Positions 55,286-64,000 of a stretch of DNA of 64,000 nucleotides are shown here, one piece after another. Both the position numbers and the translations under genes were made by a program. The stretch covers positions 10,416,001 through 10,480,000 of the forward strand of contig JBANAY010000004.1 of assembly GCA_037952775.1 (NCBI GenBank). The letters run 5' to 3'. How positions within the stretch are numbered: the first letter of the stretch is position 1; the number at the start of each line of letters is the position of its first letter. The notes beneath the pieces are model-generated. The model had not been told where the DNA came from and searched no databases. It was given only the letters and a program-made list of their open reading frames with translations. The DNA comes from Clonostachys chloroleuca. Lineage: Eukaryota > Ascomycota > Sordariomycetes > Hypocreales > Bionectriaceae.

Positions 55286-57636
55286 CAGGAGGCCCTTCCC
55301 TTTACTGTTACCCTCATCCCATAAAGCTCCAGAGTTTTGGATCTTACATCTCGGCTGTGCTGTTTATTTGTCAGTGCCTTAAACTGAATGTCGTTGCGAA
55401 AATGTAACTACTTTTTAAATTTGGTACTTGTACTTCGGAGTACATTGCGCAGACATGGCCCATGTTGCAATGGAGTTGCTTCCCGACGTGCCATTGCCAC
55501 GACTTCTTTGTGTGGGCCGTGAAAACACGCATCTGCCTTTGGTTGGTCGTAGGCGACCCATGTCTACTGTGATGCGATGATATCGCAGGATTATTCCTGC
55601 ATGCTGTGTTGTTGTGGTAGTGTCGAGTCTGCACACGACAGGCCATTGCACACCGGCCCGGGCGAAGGATGGCACTCTTGAGCAGGTTTTTATGTCACAG
55701 CATGCAAGTGACGAGCCAGCGCCGAATGCAACGGCTGGTGAAGCAACTATTCACCAGCTTTTCATTCTCTCCTGTACTTCCACGAGGGGGTGGTTCTATA
55801 TCGTTGTGTGTCGCAGTCCGATGAAACATATTAGTTGACGGCTATTTCCTTGACATGGCTAATATATTACGCCGAGTCACATACCGCCCTACTTACGGGA
55901 CATACCTAAGTACCTTACCGAGTTTCGGAATCCAAATCCGTACATGGTGTTGGTGATAAACCAGTCTTAGGATCGATATGCTCTGAGATTGATTCCACGC
56001 TTGGCCCGGACCACATGTATGCGCCACGTCAGTCAACGTTCTCCCCTGTGGTCAGGCGCAGAGACAAGTCCTGTCGTATAACAGCACCCTCTGGCATGTG
56101 AGAGGGAAAGCAACAGGAAGGAACACAGGCTACTTGGCTAGACCTGCAGCCCTCAAAGTGCGACGCGCGCGGAGACGATGCAGCCGGCAGTCGGCAGCCG
56201 GCAGCAACGGCGCGATCGTCAGGGGCTCTCAGCCGCCTCAGTGGGTGCCCCTAGAGAAGCTAAAAGGGGCGTACGCTTGGTTTGCGACCGTAGTCTTGCC
56301 GTCGTGAAAGGCTCGCTCTGGTATTCGGGAGAGAAGCTCTGCTCGAACAAGTGATATGGGATTGACGAAGGGAGACTACCACCGCACTTTGGCATCATGC
56401 GCAACTAGAAAATTGCTTGTTGGAAACATAGATTTGACATGCATGCTGATATCTCGTTCAGAGTTTTGTTACGCGAGGATCCATCGGGTATCATAATGTA
56501 TGCAAAGCTTACAGCACGGTCATGTAGGCACTTCATTCAAGGGGGTTCAAGCCATACTAGCTAGCAACCCAAAGGGGGAGATGAAAACTATTACCAAGTG
56601 AACCATTTCGAGGATATTGAGGCAGCTCTATGTTTTGAATTGACTCCTGGTAAAGAGAAACTGGGTTTCCAGACGAGCATAACATATCTGCCTAGGGGAG
56701 GCTGACCAACCACCTGTATGCTGGCACAAGGGGAGGCGAGTTTGCAAGCTCCCCGGCGAATCAGAGGAGACGCAGTTTCGAGTCTTTAAAATATCCCGAA
56801 TCATAATCAAATGCAAATTAAAACCCCCTTTTTCCCAAGGCATCCGGACGTATACGTGCAGTCTGGCCTTTCTGCTCTGTTCATTACCCATTCCCTGTGG
56901 CTAGGCGTTGTTAGGGTGTTGTTGGGTCCCTTGAGCCAATCAGCGGCCAGAATCTGCCCCGGATGCTACTACTTACAGGGCCAGTGACAAGCTAGGCCCT
57001 TCTACAGTGGTCTAGCCCCAGCACAGTGGGTGAATTTAGTGGGTAAATATGGTTATTGCGGGAAGGAAACAGCGGTGCATCACCATTCTTCCATCTTGTT
57101 TTAACATCGCCACCGGCCGGCGCAGACAGTTGCCCGCCATCACGGACGACTGGCGCGAGTCAATTGAGCTAGGTAAGTTTTGCCATTCCCCAATCCAGTT
57201 CAAGGCCTGGCAGTTCTAGATTGCGGAGAAGCCAGCCATTTACGTAAGGAATGATGCACCCCATGATCCGATTTCCCGGGGCCGACCAGGCCTGGCGACT
57301 CGAAACCTCGACGGCGTCCAACGATGCTCTTATCAGTGGAGCCTCGAGGCAGCTTCCCCCAAGCGACGGCGCCGCTGGCCAATCGAAGAGCGAAGGCATT
57401 CCTGGCGACTGGGGACCCTCTCGGAGTCGCCTGCCCTCCATCTCGGAGGTGGGCCGCTAAATCGCAATGAAGAAGCAGACTCCGGTGCAACGACGATTGC
57501 CATGATGCCCTCAAGATAAGCATGGCACGAGCTGGCCGCCTACTTATACTCTTGGACGGGCTTCAGATGCCTTCCGTCCAACACTCGCCGCTGCTTGACA
57601 CAATCCTCTGCGCGATTTTCCATCCATCCTCCCATC
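55286..57636. other. Gene-free spacer upstream of the permease
   Basis: No supported gene. GC-richer patches at 56110-56260 and 57110-57470 have mirrored open frames on both strands. The last few hundred bases are the likely promoter and leader of the choline-type permease. Confidence 0.45.
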
Positions 57637-59307
57637 ATGGCCGAGTCATCTGCCGCGAAATCATCCCCAAAGCTGGACGCGCAAACCAGCGCGACTGCCC
57701 CGTCGAGTCATCATGATAAGCAAGACGGCGATGTCGCACCCGCCGTCAATGCCTCTGGTCATACCCAGGAGCTGAACCGAAACTTCAGCCTTCTGTCCCT
57801 TGCAGGTATCGGCCTCATCGTGGGCAATGTCTGGCCTGGCGTGGGCGGGTCGATCCTCGTCTCCATCTTCAACGGGGGTCCTCCCGGTGTCCTCTACGAG
57901 TTCCTCGCCGTCTCCGTCTTCTACTGGAACGTCGCCGCCAGCCTCTGCGAGCTCTCCAGTGCCATCCCCTCATCTGCCGGTGTCTACCACTGGGCATCCG
58001 TCATTCCTGGCCAGCGCTGGGGCCGTTCAATTGGCTTCTTTGCTGGTTGGTGGAACTATCTCGCCTGGGTAATGGGCGCCGCCAGTATGTCTGCCATCTT
58101 TGGCAATACCGTGGTGCAAATGTACGCCGTCACCCACCCTGACTTTGTTGCCCAGGCGTGGCACGTCTTCGTCGTCTATGTGCTCTTTACCTGGGTTGCT
58201 TGCGCTTCCGTGTGTCTTGCCAACAGGGCCATGCCCGTGCTTAATGACTTTGGAGCTTTCGCCATCGTCATCTTCTTCTTCATCACCATCATCGTCGTCG
58301 CGGTTGTTCCTGGCCTTGATGGAAACGCCGGCCATGCTTCCAATGCCTTTGTGTGGACTGAATGGGTTAATACTCTCGGCTACCCTGACGGCTTCGTCTT
58401 CGTCATGGGCATGCTCAATGGTGCTTACTGTGTCGGCCCCCTTGATGCCGTGACTCACATGGCCGAGGAGATCCCCAACCCCGAGCGCAACGTCCCCATC
58501 GCCCTGATGCTCCAGGTTGTCATTGGCTTCATCACTGGCTTCAGCTTCCTGGTTACCATCCTGTACTCCATCAACGACTATGACGCCCTGTTCACTTCGT
58601 CATACCCTATCGCCGAAATCTATCGACAAGCCACTGGTTCGCGGTCCGGCGCAGCCGGCTTGCTAGCCATGATCATGATCTTGATTGGGCTCACAGTTGT
58701 CGGCCTGTACATCACATGCGGGCGCACTCTCTGGGCACTCGCCCGTGACGGTCAGTACAATTCCCAATGCGCTCACTTCCCACGATGACACTAACATGCT
58801 TTCATAGGTGCCACCCCTTTCCCCAAAAGACTGTCCCATGTCAGCGAAAAACTACAAGTCCCCGTCCTCACGACCATCATATCTGCCGTCCTTGTCACAA
58901 TCCTCGGCGCCATATACGTAGGCAGCACGACGGCTTTCAACGCCTTCGTTGGCACCTTCACCCTGCTTTCCAGCAGTTCTTACGTCGCCTGCATTCTCCC
59001 ACACCTCCTGACCGGCCGAAAGAACATCACATACGGGCCTTTCAGGCTGCCAGGCATCGTTGGCTTCATTGTCAATGGCATCTCCTGTGCATACCTGATT
59101 GTCTGGCCAATCATGTACTGCTTCCCCTTCTCCCTTCCTACCAGCGCCCAGAGCATGAACTACGCCAGTCTCATCTGGGGCGGCCTGACAATCTTCGTTG
59201 CCTTATTTTGGTTCTTCAAGGCCAGGAAGGGATATCAGGGCCCCATCACGTCGGGGGAGCCCTCTTTGGTGTTGAGTTCGGTGGTTGATCGGCACCTGCT
59301 GATTTAG
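57637..59307 (+). CDS. Choline-type permease (Hnm1-like, APC superfamily)
   Basis: Two exons (57637-58750, 58808-59307) with a 57-nt intron (GTCAGT...ACTAACATGC...TTCATAG); 537 residues. The start at 57637 (ATCATGGCC) is preferred over an upstream frame extension. The hydrophilic N-terminus is followed by NRNFSLLSLAGIGLIVGNVW, GGPPGVLYEFLAVSVFYWN, ELSSAIPSSAGVYHWASV, then FMG-type segment VFVMGMLNGAYCVGPLDAVT and HMAEEIPNPERNVPIAL, and the second-exon GATPFPKRLSHVSEKLQVPV. This is the signature of fungal choline/amino-acid-choline-GABA permeases (12 membrane segments). Substrate is probably choline or a related amine; other polyamine-like substrates occur in the family. No neighbouring choline-metabolism gene is seen. 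Confidence 0.9.
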
Positions 59308-60086
59308 ACTGTATATATTTCGACCTCTGGTTACTTATTCACGCTCAGTTGCGTGATTTGAGGCAGATCTCACCATCAATACAACTAGTGTTTAGGAGAT
59401 GCCCATTCTATTGCCGCAATGGTTTGTCGAATCTGTACTTGCCTTCCTCTTACCCCTTTTTGTACAATGTGTACTTGGGCAAAACTCAACCCCGTAATAA
59501 GAGTCTTGTTCCATTGATGTAATATCATCATCTAGAAGATTAGGGAGCTACTGTTTCTTTTCAAGTCTTTTTAGTAGTAGTAAGTGAGAGAGTTATGCAG
59601 TTATGCGGCAGCTGCTAAAAAAAAGGGGGAAATTCCCAAAGACTAAGAATTTAACAACTTGACACCATACCCAGTATCGCAATCCAAGTCTTTATTAAAG
59701 CCTACTCCGTGGCAGGCCAGCGCCCCTTTCCCGTCACTCATGAAGATGATCAGCAGAGTTAAATCTAACACCTGTAACTAGGCAACTTAGTATAATATAG
59801 TGGAGATGATATCGATTGCGCAAATGAATTCTTTGCTTGTATTTTGTCTGTTGCCTTATTGTACCCAATATCATACCTAAGCAAGCGAGAATCACCACAG
59901 GATAAGGGAAGACGTCACCGGCTACCTCATGTTACTTGCCATTTTACCAGGGATGGTTCCACAAAACTGAAAGAGAAGGTGCGAGGAGGGTTCCCGATTA
60001 GATAGCTTCAATTGATAAAACTTCTCCTTCCACTAAGTACCCAGTCGAAATTACAAACACCCATGCAGCGAACCCTTGCAGCAAAA
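59308..60086. other. Gene-free, convergent spacer
   Basis: AT-rich, no gene. Holds the 3' ends of the permease (plus) and the regulator-like gene (minus). Confidence 0.55.
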
Positions 60087-61241
60087 CTATAAAGAAAAGA
60101 CTTGGTGAGGGGCAATCCCCTCACACATCGTCTTGATCGGTGGCAACCAGAATCGAGGATTCTCCCATTCATCTTTAAAACTTACGGCACTCCCTTCCAG
60201 AATCTGACTATGGTATGTTCTCTCCTTCTCCGTCAGCAGCTCCATCAGGTCTTCGAACTGAGAGCATGCTAGCTTCTGATTCAGCCGAAAGATGATACTA
60301 TTCAGGCTTCGTTGAATTTCCGATGCTTCTTCGTTAATGCCCTTGACAAGCTCCACGGCGCTCGAATTTTCCCCTCTCCGACGCTTCATGTCCTTGAGAA
60401 TCCAAACCGTCCCTCGCACGAGAGCATCCACGACGACGTACGCCGTGTGAAGTTGGAAAGCACCGCAGGTTGGCGACAGAAGCTCGAACTCCTCGCTTGA
60501 TCGAAAGAGGTCATTCAGAAGTTGCTCAAGCTTTCTCGACAACATGATGTCGATCTGGGCCGTTATCAACCGAGGCAAGGGAACCTTCCCGGGCATCGTA
60601 CAAGCATCATCTGGAACCGGCGCGATCCCAAGCTTGTTGCCTCCGACAATGTTTGCCGACCCTGTCTTCAGCCCTGTGGGTTGTCAATCAGCGCTACCCT
60701 GAAGTTCATATGCATTGGACACACGCCGCACGCATACATACATCTGCAGTACTCGAGTTGGATCAATTGGCTAATCATCTCCTGCGCGTCGGACTAAAGA
60801 AGTAAGCGTGGGATGCACTTCTGCTTGACGATGTTGATTGGCGAGCGTTCAGCTTACATTGACAGGAATAAGACGAAGCAGTTCGCCGTAAACCATCCTT
60901 CGTTCGGACACTTCCGGCAAACTACAAGATGAGGCCCATTCGATTGCATCATTAGGCAATTGCGAGTCCATGTGTGCCCAGAAGGCCTCTGGATCAGAGA
61001 CGGCATACGGTGGCAAGTCTACCCACACTGGTGTTCCCGACGCCGGAGTATAAAAACGACCTCGCGAGTCTCCATCTTGCCAGCATGCAAGGCGAACGGC
61101 GACCTGATACGACTTGAAGCCAGTGGAAAACTGGATCTCCTGCACATCTTCATTCTGCCAATCGCGGATTACCGGAATACACTCGTCGTTCCATCTCTTG
61201 GTCAGATTCAGGCTTCCAACCCGGTGGAAGACGTATTTCAT
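60087..61241 (-). CDS. Fungal regulator-like protein without visible DNA-binding domain
   Basis: Three exons: 61241-60858, 60793-60742 and 60673-60087, introns of 64 and 68 nt (GTAAGC...TTTAG; GTATGT...CCACAG); the frame closes to 340 residues. Exon 1 starts MKYVFHRVGSLNLTKRWNDE and includes WVDLPPYAVSDPEAFWAHMD and SERRMVYGELLRLIPVN. The joins read QLIQLEYCRWLKTGS and ACTMPGKVPLPRLITAQIDI. The PLPRLITAQID pattern recalls the C-terminal region of fungal Zn2Cys6 regulators, but no zinc cluster is found upstream, so either it is a truncated paralogue, an exon further upstream was missed, or it belongs to another family. TATA-like TATATATA sits just before the ATG. Confidence 0.65.
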
Positions 61242-63269
61242 TGTATATATAGACTACCGTCGCACCGGTATGGGTCGTGAATATGCACCAGACGATACTG
61301 CGGGACTGGGATGATTTAGGCTTCCGGGGTACAGTTGGTCGTACTTTGACAGGGAAGTGACATTCGTTTCGCATGTGTTGGCTTGCACCTGCAGTAGCCC
61401 GAGTCGAAGGTTCAATCTGGGTCCGAATCACCAGCGTCCAACGACAACTGGGCACGCAACGAAACCAAGGCAAAGATCAGTTGCTCGCCACAAGACAGGG
61501 AGAGGAAAGTGAATGGAGAGAATGGAAATGAGGGGGTTCTTGATGACCTGCTTCGCAAGTCGTGTGTGGGCGGTCACGGCCTTGGCTATTAATAGCTTAG
61601 AGCCAACAGACAAACTCAAACGGCGGAGAGTTGGGACGTGCATCTCTTCGTCATTCAGCGACTGACGCATTGTCATTGTCAATGGGAACACTGCCTCGGG
61701 AACAAGCTGATGGCAGTTACAGAAATGCCTTGAAAGTCTGTTGCAGTCTACGCTAGCCAGCTTCGAGATCAAGGCTCCCCATACGGCTTACTTCCCAGAG
61801 TCAAAAAGAGAGATAATATATGACGCATGGACTGGGTCCGAGGAGACGGTCTCGCTCACAAAAGGGATAAACTACGAAAGGGAGGGAGTGGCGTGTTCGG
61901 GGTGACCACCATTGCGCACTTCCCGCCATTGTCATAAGGCTGAGAGCCATTATCAAAACCACTTTCTTGGCAGGTTGGTTTGGTCATTGAGTCCGGTGAT
62001 GTTGGGGAAACGGCGGTGAGTGCAACCACAGCCTGGGGCCAAGGCTGATTGGAACCCACTGATTCCCAAGAGTCAATGATGACCGACCGGGGGGCCCGGG
62101 CTGTTGGGCATTCCCAAGTTGCCAACCAACGGAGCGGCCGCAATTGATGACCTCGACAAATGTGGACCCCTTAAATTGGCTCTCTATTCACCGGATGACA
62201 TGACTGATTCAGCTTCAGCTCATCAGCTGGCGCAGAGGCCTTCCCATTGAGACAAGGATCTTTGGGTTGCCTGCGCCGAAGACCTCTTACTGGGGTTGGT
62301 GTTGGTACCAACTACCTGGTTCAATAGCTCAGACTCTATTACCCCACCCCGAGGAATTGAAACCGGCGATTTTGGTGCTTTTTTTCGAGCTATATCTTAG
62401 TCAAATTTGGTGGGCCGAGGTTGATCATCTCCCGTGACAGATGCTTGATGAGAACAAAGTCGGAAACTGAAACAGTTGTAAGAAGGACTAGAGAAGTTCC
62501 AACGCAACTCTATGAAGTTGAGAAACTCGCAAGAAGAGACTCAAGTGTGCACCAGCATGGCCCTTCCCTAGCCGCAGTAGAGTTGATGCCGTATGCTAAA
62601 CACTCAATTTGGACATGGGCGATTGCATGGGGGTTGTTTGCCAGAGAGGGTTTGGAGATTGTTTCGCAATCGTTTCACCCGATTCGGCATCATTCTGCAT
62701 ACCCTACTGCCGGGTTGTTGGCCCTGAGGAGAGGCCTACCGTTGCCTGGAACTTTTGCAGGCCCTATATGTGTAAGCAAGAACAATAAGAGGGATTTGTT
62801 TATTCGAGACGAGTGGTTTTTTTTTTGTTTACCAAGTTTGTTGGTCTTTGCATCATCAATAAAAGTGAAAATATGAGCCGGGTTCTCCACCATGAGCAAA
62901 CATATTTGATCTTCACAGACTTGAGACTCTTTATCATTATACAGCAAGTTTGTCTTATGCGCATACACCCGCATCTCATGTACTCTTTTTTGCTGACTTG
63001 GAAAGGTTCGTCTAGTTAAGACTTGTTGCATGCGATTACATGTTTAGAATAGGTCTTCACTATTTGCTCTAACACGGGGCACTTGTCTGTGTAGTTGGAT
63101 ACAGTCTCATCGTTAGATTGGAAGGTTGTCGTGGCATCGAGGGGATCCCTTGTATCAAATTGTATAAGTCGATCCATAGAACAGACTATCGATTTCGAGA
63201 TGACATTTGATTGCCTTAGTTGGTGTTGATAGCAATCAGATTTCCTGAGTATAACCGCTTTATGACTCT
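61242..63269. other. Gene-free spacer
   Basis: About 2 kb without a supported gene. A poly-T stretch lies near 62818-62826. Frames on both strands are short and lack context. Confidence 0.45.
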
Positions 63270-63562
63270 CTAGAATGGCTTGGCCGTACCATCGAGTCTT
63301 TGAAAGGGGCACAAACTGAGTATGGAAGCGAAGGCGCCGAAGGTATGCCTATGAAATAGTTGAGATGGAGCCGATGCTGGAGATACGCTGGCCATCGTGG
63401 AGTTGGCGACCAGCTTGGCCAGATCAGACAACCAGACAGTGCTCGTCAGGATGCGGTCGTGGGGGACCCAAGCATCGTACGTTGACAAGAGACTCGGCAG
63501 CCTTCTGTCTTGAGGGGTGAGAGCACAACAGATCAGGATCCGGTCGGGATAGAGTAGGCCGT
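63270..63562 (-). other. Possible coding fragment
   Basis: A minus-strand open stretch of about 95 codons without ATG at its start: FNGLLYPDRILICCALTPQD, RRLPSLLSTYDAWVPHDRIL, TSTVWLSDLAKLVANSTMAS. Composition is protein-like up to about 63320. It may be a terminal exon or relic; a TAA lies just upstream in frame (about 63565). No domain recognised. Confidence 0.25.
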
Positions 63563-63914
63563 TGAAAGATTACCGTTGGATAGGTGGTCACTTTGCATCA
63601 CAGACACAAACAAAGGCGCAAAAGAAATGTCACTAGAGAAAAGTTGATTGTAAACTATCTGGATTGTAGTGAAGGAAGCCCCTTTATCTTACAAACAGAA
63701 GTCGTATTAAAAACGAATAGAAGAGAACAATGCCGGATATTCTACATAAACATAGAAGTTACCAGAAGAGCATTCATCATAACTGCATGTCGGATATCCT
63801 TGTTTAGTTGTAGGCAAGAAATTGGGAAACAAAGAAATGCCATCCAAACCAAGATCCAATGATGAGGACTGGAACTATTGCCAGTGAGATGACCACCCTC
63901 TCGAGTGACACACG

Positions 63915-64000
63915 TCAGGCTACACGCTCTCCAAGTTCCTTTTGGAGCCTCTGGGTCCACTCGCGAATAGGCGCGTTGTTGGTGAGCTCAACGTAGAACG
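63915..64000 (-). CDS. 3' end of a gene cut by the window edge
   Basis: Reading leftward from the edge, one frame gives FYVELTNNAPIREWTQRLQ and KELGERVA, then TGA at 63917-63915. The amphipathic helical end looks like a real C-terminus. The product cannot be named from 27 residues. Confidence 0.45.
   Translation of the reverse strand, partial: FYVELTNNAPIREWTQRLQKELGERVA

Noticed and set aside
57280..57370. Possible tRNA on the minus strand (GGTTTCGAGTC)
   Set aside because: The B-box-like segment deviates from consensus and no cloverleaf could be folded by eye.

Overview
The window looks like nuclear DNA of a filamentous ascomycete (Pezizomycotina, most likely a Sordariomycete such as a Hypocreales fungus). 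Evidence: short introns of about 50-95 nt with GTRNGT donors, CTRAY branch points and YAG acceptors; CAMMATG-type start contexts; long gene-poor spacers; and fungal-specific families (Zn2Cys6 regulator, DUF6604, PDDEXK_12-type nuclease fold, PNP-NACHT-ankyrin receptor, DUF7730-like protein, Dal5-type and sugar-porter MFS, Hnm1-like choline permease). No bacterial operon or viral structure is seen.

Layout. 0-6 kb is gene wreckage on both strands: a DUF6604 gene with several frame breaks, a broken paralogue-like relative of a repeat peptide precursor, and unrecognised coding scraps. 6-11 kb holds an F-box protein with CxxC pairs and a DUF7730-like protein. 11.5-17 kb is the clearest functional neighbourhood: a Zn2Cys6 regulator, an arylsulfatase and a divergently transcribed Dal5-type anion permease, which together suggest uptake and desulfation of organic sulfate esters. 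17-22 kb holds an intact fungal NLR-type receptor (PNP, NACHT, ankyrins) lying between two direct copies of a dispersed repeat, followed by an inverted ankyrin scrap. 22-26 kb holds an internally shortened nuclease-fold gene, a small kinase-like protein, and a secreted precursor with four ~50-residue repeats separated by acidic, basic-flanked spacers, the most novel-looking gene. 26-28.9 kb is a degenerate repeat-bearing spacer. 28.9-31.2 kb is a nine-exon sugar transporter.

31-37 kb is nearly empty apart from scraps and a small secreted-protein gene with an early stop. 37.5-40 kb encodes a T5orf172 (GIY-YIG superfamily) protein with a C-terminal FxFxF repeat tail. 42-45 kb has an uncharacterised gene with a decayed 3' tail and an acetoin-reductase-like SDR whose promoter carries repeated CGG-N2-CCG boxes. 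48-53 kb has two uncharacterised conserved-looking proteins; the second has a long pyrimidine-rich leader and is followed by about 1.7 kb of degenerate repeats built on a YYYYAGGC core that resembles 3' splice acceptors. 57.6-59.3 kb is a choline-type permease, 60-61.2 kb a regulator-like protein without a visible DNA-binding domain, and the right edge cuts a minus-strand gene.

Exon boundaries were read by eye from splice consensus and frame continuity. Family names come from recognised sequence patterns, not searches.
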